DNA of 64,000 nt from the NCBI GenBank assembly GCA_004431415.1, contig QPMI01000416.1, forward strand, positions 806,001 to 870,000, in the 5' to 3' direction. Positions within the stretch are counted from its first letter, which is position 1, and each line of letters begins with the position of its first letter. This stretch comes from Cyanophora paradoxa (taxonomy: Eukaryota; Glaucocystophyceae; Cyanophorales; Cyanophoraceae). Below are positions 11,815 to 20,440 of this stretch, one piece after another. Under the pieces are notes generated by a model. It did no database searches. It was given only the letters and a program-made list of their open reading frames with translations, and was not told the origin of the DNA. Position numbers and translations under genes: made by a program.

Positions 11815-12020
11815 TTTTTTTTTTTTTGGTGAATTACCGGCCACAGCCTCTAGTCTACTCCAGCACTGTGGGGGCGTGTACAGGCAAGGTGGGGCATGAT
11901 CGATCGGAATTATGTGGAACGGGCGGGATTTGAAGGCGTGATTCTCATCGCAGGGCGATTCGAACACGGAAGGCATGCATCGGAAAGCGTGTATGATAAC
12001 CACACCGCTATGAGCGGGGG
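11815..12020 (-). mobile_element. tRNA-derived SINE with poly(A) tail and 14-bp target-site duplication
   Basis: Read on the minus strand the 206-bp insert starts at 12020, has a tRNA-like head and ends in 13 A. The head spans about 12013-11945. Its ends TCATAGC and GCGATGA pair at 6 of 7 positions like an acceptor stem. An A-box-like TAGCGGTGTGG (12010-12000) matches the TRGYNNARNNG consensus at 10 of 11, and a B box GTTCGAATC (11965-11957) matches fully. The GGTTATCA stretch resembles D-arms of Val-type tRNAs. The body after the head is unrelated to tRNA. The insert is bounded on both sides by AATCACAAATCAAA, as expected from LINE-mediated retroposition. The T-arm stem pairs poorly, so it is not a working tRNA gene. 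Confidence 0.85.
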
Positions 12021-12034
12021 AATCACAAATCAAA
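12021..12034 (+). repeat. Target-site duplication of the SINE, right copy
   Basis: AATCACAAATCAAA, identical to the left copy. The bases outside both copies differ, so the duplication is exactly 14 bp. Confidence 0.88.
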
Positions 12035-12186
12035 GATACAGTAAACTAGCACAGATTAATTATATATAAGTACTAGTTCTTTATTTTGCGCGAATATATA
12101 TTCGAATTCCGCTTTTCGCGAAACAGGGGGAAGAGGTCAGCGAGGGGTACGACCCTCGAGCTTACGACCCCGCCGATCAGACGGTG

Positions 12187-15100
12187 ATGAGCGAATCCCA
12201 ACGTAGCTTCTCTCAGCGCGGACCGCGCACTGACGGGCAGTCGCCTCGGGAGGGGGGCCGCTCGAGTGGAGGTGGATACAACAGCCCGCGCTCCCACGGC
12301 GGCGAAGGAGGAGGAGGAGGCCGCTATAACAGCCCGCGCGGCGGGTACGATCGGCGCCCCGGCGGGGATTCGCGCGGAGGTGCGTACGCTGGCCGCGCGG
12401 CGCGGGTGGCGCGCTGCGTTCTTTCGTCGCTGAACCGCTCATTCCCTTGATTGCGTAGCGTCGCCCAGGCCGCCTCTCGACCCCTCGTATGCGTGCTCCG
12501 ATCTCCTATCCTGCGCGCGATCCCAACACCTGCTCGACAGGCGGGCCCCAGGCGGCTCCCGACATGGGCCCGAAGGCGGTGCGGAAGGGCCGACATCGGC
12601 TGATGATGGCGAGGGAGGCGGCGCCCCGGGTGCGCCACTCTGGTTCTGCGATCAGATCGGGCCGCCCTTGCTCACTGAGTGATCGGTCCGATCGGTGCAG
12701 TTCGGAAGGATCTTCGACGCGTAATGGGCGGCGACCCGAGCAGCATGCGCCGCGTCTCCTCAACCGCGCAGCTCGAGAAGGGTTCGCCGATGTCGAATCG
12801 CCGAAAACTGCCTCTGATCTCTCTGACTCATTCCGCAGCTGGAAGTATGCACCGCGTTGGATCATGGGATATGATGGCAGACGCGAGCCGCGGCGACAGT
12901 GCGAAAGACCGCCCCCGTGTTTCGAGCGAATGCGTGACGGGTCCGCGCACGGCAGGCATGCGGCGCGTGTCCTCTATGGAAGGAAACATGGACAAGCACG
13001 GGGGGGGTGGCGGGACCGGAGGTGGCGGAATGTCTCGCAGGCGAGCGCCCCGCGCTCTCTTCCTTCCTTTCCTTCCTTTTCTGACGGAAGGGGCAGCTCA
13101 AGCAGGAACCGCATCGCCCCGCCGGCGACCGTCTGGGCGAAATGGGCACCCGCGGAGAGCGTCATCAAGCTCACGCCCCAGGCGAGCCGGCAGCACACCC
13201 AGCCGGCGGCGACAGCCCGCCCCGCCCCCGAGACGCTGAAGCGGAGCCGTGGCGCAGGAGGTGGAGGAGATACGCAAGTCGCGCAACATAAGCGTCTCCG
13301 GTGCGGGGGGGGTGGGGGGCGGGGTGCGCCTCGCGGGGCTCACGGGTCCGCGGGGGCGGGGGCGCAGGAGAGGAGCCGGTGCCGAACCCCGTGCAGTACT
13401 TCGACGAGCTGAACGTGGACGACCGCATCCTCGCCGACATCGCCTCGCACAAGCGCGCCCCGCCCCGCCGCCCCCGCCGCCGCCCCTCTCCGAGCCCCTC
13501 GCCCCGCAGGTACATCAAGCCGACCCCAATCCAGTGCCAGGCCCTCCCGGCCGCCCTCTCCGGCCGCGACATCCTCGGCTTTGCAGAGACCGGCTCCGGT
13601 CCGCCCCGCCCCGCCCCGCCCCGCCCCGCCCCGCCCCGCCCCGCCCGGCTGGCGCCGAGGCGGCGGCGGCAGGCAAGACGGCGGCGTTCTGCATCCCCAT
13701 GATCGCCCACATCCTCCACCAGGTCGGCGCCGCCCCCGCCTCCGTAGCGCAGCGGCTGACGCCGGCGCAGTCGCCGATCCAGCGCGGGGACGGCCCGATC
13801 GCCCTCGTGCTGGCCCCGACCCGCGAGCTCGCCCAGCAGATCGACAAGGCGCGCAGCCCGCCGCGCCGCCGCCGCCGCGCCGCGCACGAGCCGGGGCGCA
13901 GGAGGCGAAGATGTTCTCCATCTCGTCCCGCATCAAGGGCACCATCGTGGTGGGCGGGGCGGAGAACATGGGCAGCAGGCGCGGCGGCCCCGCCCCCGGG
14001 GGCTGGGGCGCTGACGGCGGGGCAGCGGGGGGACCTGCGGGCGGGGTGGACTTCGTCGTGGCGACCCCGGGGCGCTTCATCCAGCACCTCCAGCAGGCGC
14101 GCCGCCCCCGCCGCCTCCCGGCACGGGGCGCGCGGGGGCCGAGGCGGGGCGTGGGGCGCGCGGGCGGGCAGGGGAACACGGCGCTCTCGCGGTGCTCGTT
14201 CCTGGTGCTGGACGAGGCCGACCGCATGCTCGACATGGGCTTCGAGGACCAGATCCACGACATCGTCGCCCGCATCGCCAAGGCCCGCCACGCCCCGCCC
14301 CGCCCCCGCCCCGCCCCGGGCCCCGCCCCAGGCCACGGGCCGCCGCGGCGGGGCCTCGTGACGCGGGGCGGGCAGGAGCGGCAGACGCTGCTCTTCTCGG
14401 CGACGATGCCCGAGGAGATCGAGGCCCTCGCAGAGGCGCGCCGCGCCGGCCCGTGCGCCGGCAAGCCGCCGCGCGGGGGCCGACGGGGCGGGCGGGGGGG
14501 CGCAGGCCTTCCTCAAGAACCCCATCCGCATCTCCATCGGGACGGTCAACAAGCCGACGAAGAACGTCACGCAGGCCCGCCCCGCCCGCCCCGCCCGCCC
14601 CGCGCCCCCGCGGGGGCGAGCGTGTGCGGGGCGCAGTTCCTGGAGTACACGCCGGAGGAGCGCAAGAAGCAGCGGCTCATCGAGATCATCCGCGTGGACG
14701 AAGAGGAGGCGATGGAGCGGGGCAAGGACCAGCCGCAGGCGCCCCCTTCCCCGCCCCCGCCGCGCGCGCCGGCGAGCCGGCGGCCGGGGCGCAGATCCTG
14801 GTCTTCGTGGAGACGAAGATCAAGTGCGAGGAGCTCTGCGTCGCCCTCCTCCAGGCCCGCCCCGCCGCCCCGCCGCCCCGCCCCCTCGGCGCCGCTGACG
14901 GGGCGGGGCGGGCGCAGGAGGGCCACCACGCCGACCGCCTGCACGCCGACCGCACGCAGCCGCAGCGCGAGGCCGCGCTCCAGGCGAGCCGCGCCCCCGC
15001 GCCCCGCGCCCGCCCCCGGGGCCCCGCCGGCCCGCCCTGAGGCCGCGGGGCAGTCGTACCGGGACGGGATGATCAACGTGCTGATCGCCACGGACCTCGC

Positions 15101-15771
15101 CTCCCGCGGCCTCGACGTCACGGCGCGCTGCCCCGCCCCGCCCCGCCCGCGCGGCCCGGCGCTGAGGGGCCGGCCGCAGGGCATCACCCACGTGATCAAC
15201 TACGACCTGCCGAAGAAGATGGAGGACTACGTGCACCGCATCGGGCGCACGGGGCGGGCCGGCACCTGGGGCAAGGCCACCTCCTTCTACGACGACCGCG
15301 ACGCCGACATCGCGCGCCCCCGCCGCCGTCCCCGCCCCCGCCCCTCGCTGACCCCCCGCCCCGCCCCCGCCCCGCAGGTGCTCTCGATCCGGCGGGCGAT
15401 CGCGGACGCGCACCGGCCGGAGTCGGGGGGCGGGGAGGCGGTGTTCGCGGCCGGCAAGGCGGCGCGGCGGCGGGAGAAGGCGGAGAAGGAGGAGCAGCGG
15501 CTGCGGCGCAAGGAGCTCGAGGAGCAGGTCGCCGCGATGAACGTCGACGACAAGTACAAGCACATGCTCCTCCAGGCCCGCCACCCACCCTGCCCCACGC
15601 CCCGCTCCGCTCCCGGCCCCCGGCCCCCCTCACGCGCCCCCGCCCCGCCTGCAGCCACTCTCGGACCGGACGGAGAGCCCGACGCCCCCGAGCGGGGCGG
15701 CGCCCTCGGCGGGGCCGGCGGGGAACGTGCTGCCCCCCCGCGAGAGCATCCCCGACGCGTGGGACGACTGA
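12187..15771 (+). CDS. DEAD-box RNA helicase with RGG-type N-terminus (copy A)
   Basis: ATP-dependent RNA helicase. The first exon (12187-12381) encodes an RGG/YNSPR-rich segment ([22 protein letters not shown]). A following frame has three related Ser motifs (MRRVSS, MHRVGS, MRRVSS). The core runs [18 protein letters not shown] motif [11 protein letters not shown], Walker A AETGSG/KTAAF split by an intron, [98 protein letters not shown] and RTGRAG. The tail is [10 protein letters not shown] with the stop at 15769-15771. Of 17 introns I could place from LTPQ to the end, 14 start with GC. Two single-G shortfalls relative to the inverted copy (near 13970 and 14045) would shift the frame around motif Ib. 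They may be sequence errors or real damage. The joins of the N-terminal exons between 12381 and 13140 are uncertain. Confidence 0.85.
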
Positions 15772-16367
15772 GCGCCGCCCCGCCCGCCCTTCCCGAGGGC
15801 GGCGCGCCCCGCCCGCCCTCGCCGAGGGCGGCGCGCCTGGCACGGCGTGGCTGCAGGCGGCCCTCGAGCACTCATTGGAGCCTAGCGAGTGCTTTCTTGC
15901 GAGCGTCGTAGACGCCTCTCTCGCGTTTCGGTGGCCCAATCCCGGGCCCTGGCTGACTTCTTTTTGAATCTGTTTCTCTTCTCTACGGTTAGCGCTTTCA
16001 TTTTATGCAATCGTCAGCTGCCAGCTGCACATGCATAACGGCCGTGTTGCGGGACCTCGAGCTCGCGTGTACATGCCGCGATCAGTGCCACAGTGTCCGC
16101 AATGCCCTCGCGAGCTCACGTGTGCACTCATGCCTATATATGCATATGCGGTAGCGCCGGAGATCTCGATCGATCGCGAGCGCTATAGCTAGCTCATTGC
16201 TGTTCGCCATGGCCATGGCCATGGGCATGCGTGCCACCTCAAGGCGGATCCGGACCCCAATCATTGAGTCTATATTAATTAATTCACTATAGCAATAGCA
16301 CTCGTGGGGCAATCGCTCGCAGCGCGAGGGGAGGGTCTGGCGCTGGCCATGCGATGTGGACGACGAG
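13773..16367 (+). repeat. Segmental duplication, copy A of an inverted pair
   Basis: About 2.6 kb covering the helicase from the [12 protein letters not shown] exon to its stop plus about 600 bp of downstream flank. The same sequence, nearly base for base, is present in reverse complement at 20441-23032. The right edge lies about 50 bp before the stop codon of the DUF1772 gene. Confidence 0.93.
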
Positions 16368-16414
16368 TCATCGGACGAGGGCGTCGGCACTCGAGGCGGG
16401 CAGCAGCGGAGGGC
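15772..16414. other. Intergenic spacer between convergent genes
   Basis: 3' flanks of helicase copy A and the DUF1772 gene. GC-rich at first, then AT-richer with short palindromic words (CCATGGCCATGGCCATGG at about 16208, ATTAATTAATTCACTATAG). No gene is seen. Most of it belongs to the inverted duplication. Confidence 0.6.
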
Positions 16415-17313
16415 CTACACGCGGGACTTCACTCCAGTGGCGGCGGCCGAGACGGCGGCGTGGGCGGCGCCGGCGGCGGCCCCCGCGGCGCCCCGGGCGC
16501 CCGAGGAGAACTCACGCTTGAGGTCGGACCAGAGCTCGGCGTCCAGGCGCGCCTGACCCCTCTGCACCGCCGAGATCGCAAAGCCAAGGGCCTGCACGCA
16601 AGGCGCCCCCGCGTGGGCCGCGGCGCGGCGCGCTCCGGCGGCGCGGCGCGGAGGGGCGGGGCCGGGCGGCAGCGGGCGGACCACAAGGGAGGCTGCAGTG
16701 CGGACCGCGTGCTGATTGTTCCAGAGAGCCAGGAGGCGCCGCGCCTCGGCCTCGGAAAGCTCCTGCGCCGTGTCCAGCAGCGGCCTGTACATGTATGATT
16801 GCGACGAGCGGCTTATCTCCCGAAAGCGGGGCCAAGCGCCCCCCAGCGACGCACTTCAGGGTCGTTGGCCGCATTACACCCACGGTCCAAGGGACGACGG
16901 AACCGAGGCTTAGGCCGGCTACAAGCATTCGCTTGTTGCCTACGGCCGCGAGTTGGGTTCACGAGCGGTGAGAGGCAGGGCGCGTGGAGCCACATACGCA
17001 TATGCATACACGGACGTACCAGCAATGGCCCAAGCGGCGATGGCTGCCGCCGAACCGACGACGGCGAAGCCGAGCTGCATCTTCGCAACGCGCCAGAACT
17101 CGTCTCTCCATAGGCGCACGGCAGTCGCGGCGTCAAGACTCTGCGCAGGCGAACTCGTCACATCGATCAGAGACGCTGCGTCGACGACCCGAAGCGAACC
17201 TTCTTGGCCGGCTGCCCCACCACATTGATCGAAAGTGCTGTGCCGGCAAACAGCCCGGTCGTTGCAACAGCAACGCCCTCGCATACCAGGAGCTCGGCAA
17301 GGCCGACAGGCAT
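16415..17313 (-). CDS. DUF1772-family membrane protein
   Basis: Five exons join cleanly in frame: MPVGLAELLVCEGVAVATTG and LFAGTAFSINVVGQPAKK, then SLDAATAVRLWRDEFWRVAK with MQLGFAVVGSAAAIAAWAIA, then GNKRMLVAGLSLGSVVPWTV, then PLLDTAQELSEAEARRLLAL with WNNQHAVRTAASL, and the tail ALGFAISAVQRG... to a stop at 16415-16417. The pattern GLFAGxAxxINxVxxPA, a Met/Gln-helix, GSVVPWT and RLLxLWxxxHAVRTxxSL is that of DUF1772 (anthrone-oxygenase-like) integral membrane proteins, with about four hydrophobic helices. All introns are GT-AG. The basic/Ala-rich C-terminal tail is longer than usual. Substrate unknown. It was not duplicated with its neighbours. Confidence 0.82.
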
Positions 17314-18104
17314 CTCGTCACGCAGCGTGAGTGCGCCCTGACGTTTTGGAGGCTCAAACGTCAGCTCCTTGTACGGGTTCGTTCAACTTCGTTGTATGCC
17401 CCCCTCCGAAAAGGATTCGTTGTACCCCCTCGAGAAGGACCTATCGTTGCAATCTGGCCCAACGACAATTTTTCTGTAGCTAGATCTAGATCTAGATCTA
17501 GAGCTCGGCCGCGGAGCTCGATCGAGGCTCCCCCTCCCCCCCGACCCCCCCCTCCAGCAACTTTCTGAGGTTGGCGGCTCTAGGGCACGCTCCGGATCCC
17601 CCCTACTAGGCTAGGCACGCTCCGGATCCCCCCTAGGCACGCATGCCCCTCCATCACACCTCTACATATATATAGCTAGGCACGTTCCTGACGAGCATGC
17701 GCAAACCTCCAACCCCGCGCCCGCCGTGTACGTGCAGGCGACACGACGGGCCGTTCCTCTCAGCTGCAGAGGCATATATAGCTACTGTAGTAGTACTGCT
17801 GCAGTTCGTTTAGCCGTTCTTTCTCTTCCCCACTTATAATTAGAGCCTTGGGAAGTCTTTCCCTTCCTCGAGTAGGATCATCTCCCTTATAATTATATTG
17901 CAGCTTATATTTTGTCCCTGGTCCGGGGTAGCCTTTCCAGCTAGTTACACATCAGAGCTCTCAAGTCCGGCTGTCAAGCGGACCGAAGAATTCACAAGTG
18001 AGAGCGGGGACACGCGTTCGAAATACAGCGAATGAGTTGGCGTGGGGGATAGTCGGGGCAGGGCGGGGCAGCAGTGGGGGACCAGAAGCTGGTGGAAGGT
18101 GGCC
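17314..18104. other. Intergenic spacer with short tandem repeat
   Basis: Upstream of DUF1772 and downstream of PP6 copy B. It contains CTAGATCTAGATCTAGATCT (about 17479) and two copies of a 21-base unit, GGCACGCTCCGGATCCCCCC then TA (17584 and 17613), plus a partial third. Its right part (from about 17960) has weak similarity to the region before the other PP6 copy (about 23720). No gene is seen. Confidence 0.5.
17584..17640 (+). repeat. Short direct repeat (two full copies plus a partial)
   Basis: GGCACGCTCCGGATCCCCCC occurs at 17584 and again at 17613, each followed by TA, and GGCACGCATG at 17635 begins a third, diverged copy. Spacing is about 29 bp. Confidence 0.75.
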
Positions 18105-19461
18105 CTACAAGAAGTAGGAAACAGTGCTCCGGGTCGGGATCATCTCGTGCGCCTCGGACACTTCCCTGAAGATCTGCGCCGGACCACGTTAGCTGGCGAA
18201 ATTGGCTCGCAGGTTGACCCGCGGACCTTGAACTCGCGCTCAAGGTTGTCCTTGAAGGCCAGGATGGCGGCAACGTTGCCACAGCGGTAGCAGTAGTTGG
18301 GGGCCGACCAAACTGTCACAAGGCTCTTGTCTGGGAACATGTACTTGTACCCCTCTTGAACCAGCTGATGCGCCCGGCAGATCAGCTCCAGCTTGTTCAA
18401 ATGGTTGAACTGCGTAGCTCCATGACGTCAATCGCGGCCAAGGCAGCGCGGGGCCCAGAACGAGCCGCCCGCACCTCTGCCGTCACTTTGGCGCCGAAGA
18501 GCCATCCGGCACCTCGCGGGCTGACCGCCCACGTCTCGATCTCCTCCGGGTCGCTCCACATAAGGTCTTCGCGGGCGGAGCACTCAGGGGGGACATCACG
18601 GGCACAGGAAGGGGCAGGGCTAACCGCAGAAGGAGCCCTCGTGAGGGATCTCCTGTCTCCGGTTGATAGTGCGGATCTGGTCCAGCGTCCGGATGTCGGG
18701 GGACAAGCCGCCGTGCACGCAGAGGATACGGCCGTCGATGACCTACGACCGCGGCCGGTTCGCACCGATGTACGCAGCGGCGGGACGCAATGCGAACAGC
18801 GGCGCACGGCGGCGAGCGTCAGGTAATCGACGACATCTGTACAGTACTTCCACGCGTTCGCGTTGCCGTACTTGCGCTGGCACTCGTCGTAAAAACCGTA
18901 CACCTGCGTGATTTGCCGCGACTCGTGGTTCCCGCGGAGTAGTGTGATGTTCGCTGGATACCTGCGAGTAGACGGTGAGGATGCCAGACAGAAGGAAAGA
19001 AGAGAGAAGAAGTCGACGGGATCGGTCGGCTCACCTCGCCTTCAAGCAGAGCAGCAGCGTGAATGTTTCAAGGCTGTTGTATCCACGGTCGACGAAGTCA
19101 CCCTGTAAACACAAACGCACGCGGTGAGCTGCAAACGGACGCGCACGCGGGGAGCTAGCCCCGGCAGCGATTCACCATGAAGATGTAGTTCGTGTCGGGG
19201 ATCTCGCCTCCTGCGGAATAGCTCCAGCAGATCGTGGAACTGGCCGTGGATGTCTCCGCACACTGTGACGGGGCTGCTAACGGGCTGCACATTGCTCTCC
19301 TCGAGCAGCAGCTCCTTAACCTGCCATCGAACGCGTCGAAACCAGAGGGCCGCTCGACGAGGAGGGATGCGAACCCCCTCGCAGAGCTTCTTCAGATCGT
19401 TTTCTGAAAGATACTCGCACTTCCTGACCTGCTCAATCCTGTGACCCTGGGTGGTGAGCAC
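18013..19461 (+). repeat. Segmental duplication, copy B of a direct pair
   Basis: About 1.45 kb repeated in the same orientation at 23781-25231, with only a handful of differences. It covers nearly the whole PP6 phosphatase gene. The left edge is CGCGTTCGAAATACAG and the right edge GTGGTGAGCAC, after which the two copies diverge. Confidence 0.93.
18105..19461 (-). pseudogene. PP6-type protein phosphatase, decayed copy (copy B)
   Basis: Same exons as the intact copy at 23873-25270: [40 protein letters not shown], the GDFVDRG and GNHES blocks, [40 protein letters not shown] and the C-terminus TRSTVSYFL. It looks dead for two reasons. Near 19210 it lacks 2 bases present in the other copy, so [15 protein letters not shown] becomes a shifted frame just after the first metal motif. 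Its 5' side stops at the first splice acceptor and is joined to helicase fragments, so the start exon is missing. It also has Val where the other copy has the expected Phe (CTDVVDYL versus CTDVFDYL). Confidence 0.82.
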
Positions 19462-19920
19462 GCTCGCAGCGGGAGATATACACATCATTCGAACGTAGCA
19501 GCGCATCCAAATACGGCATCTCCGCGCGGCCCAATTCCAGCCGGGGGCGAAAGACGCCGAATATGTTGCGTGGAGGCAGGCAGGGGAACATGGCGCTCTC
19601 GCGTAGCTCGTTTTCGGTGCTGGACGAGGCTGACCGCATGCTCGCGAGACATGGGCTTCGCGGACCAGATCAACGACAACCCCGGGTGGTGAGCACGCTT
19701 GCAGCGGGAGATACACACAGCATTTGAACGTAGCAGCGCAACAAAAACGGCATCTCTGCGCGGCCGAATTCCAGCAGTGGGCGAGAGCCGCCGCATATGT
19801 TGCGCGGGGGCGGGCAGGGAAACACGGCGCTCTCGCGGTGCTCATTTTTGTTGCTGGACGAGGCTGACCGCATGCGAGCTCGACATGGGCTTCGAGGATC
19901 AGATCCACGACATCGTCGCC
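19451..19920 (+). repeat. Tandem chimeric unit (PP6 5' flank plus helicase DEAD exon), two diverged copies
   Basis: Unit 1 (19451-19685) and unit 2 (19686 to about 19920) both start GTGGTGAGCACGC and contain GCAGCGGGAGATA...CAC. Both end in the helicase exon that encodes the DEAD motif and ...DMGF(E/A)DQI. The start of the unit is the same sequence that borders PP6 (19451, 25221). Confidence 0.85.
19574..19680 (+). pseudogene. Helicase DEAD-exon fragment, degenerate
   Basis: Copy of the helicase exon at 14164-14260 carrying the VLDEADRML sequence. It has substitutions and extra bases: ATGCTCGCGAGACATGGGC replaces ATGCTCGACATGGGC, and CGGACCAGATCAACGAC replaces AGGACCAGATCCACGAC. It is isolated between non-helicase sequence and cannot encode a helicase. 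Confidence 0.8.
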
Positions 19921-20415
19921 CGCATCGCCAAGGCCCGCCACGCCCCGCCCCGCTCCCGCCCCAGGCCACGGGACGCCGCGGCGGGGCCTCGTGACGCGGG
20001 GGCGGGCAGGAGCGGCAGACGCTGCTCTTCTCGGCGACGATGCCCGAGGAGATCGAGGCCCTCGCAGAGGCGCGCCGCGCCGGCCCATGCGCCGGCAAGC
20101 CGCCGCGCGGGGGCCGACGGGGCGGGCGGGGGGGCGCAGGCCTTCCTCAAGAACCCCATCCGCATCTCCATCGGGACGGTCAACAAGCCGACGAAGAACG
20201 TCACGCAGGCGCGCCGCGGCCCGGGCGCAGATCCTGGTCTTCCTGGAGACGAATATCAAGTGCGAGGAGCTCTGCGTCGCCCTCCTCCAGGCCCGCCCCG
20301 CCGCCCCGCCGCCCCACGCCCCGCCCCCTCGGCGCCGCTGACGGGGCGGGGCGGGCGCAGGAGGGCCACCACGCCGACCGCCTGCACGCCGATCGCACGC
20401 AGCCGCAGCTCGAGA
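19810..20415 (+). pseudogene. Helicase 3' fragment, broken (copy A'')
   Basis: Direct copy of helicase exons from the DEAD exon to the HADRTQPQ exon (compare 14160-14965). Damage: a 4-base insertion in ATGCGAGCTCGACATG shifts the frame directly after the DEAD motif. The exon encoding [12 protein letters not shown] and its flanks is missing, so ACGCAG joins almost directly to CAGATCCTGGTCTTC. Near 20412 it breaks off and abuts the inverted copy at 20441. It shares the intron variant GGCCCATGCGCC with the inverted copy (copy A has GGCCCGTGCGCC), so it is closer to that copy. Confidence 0.85.
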
Positions 20416-20440
20416 GACCCCGGCATCGTGCGCTTACGCC

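Larger units (their letters stand above)
11277..12186. other. AT-rich intergenic spacer carrying a SINE
   Basis: Divergent upstream regions of the LACS and helicase genes. It contains strings of TAGCTATATATAGCTAG, a T-run near 11730-11744 followed by a hairpin (ACTACGG...CCGTAG, about 11750-11778), and the SINE annotated separately. No coding exon is seen. Confidence 0.55.
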
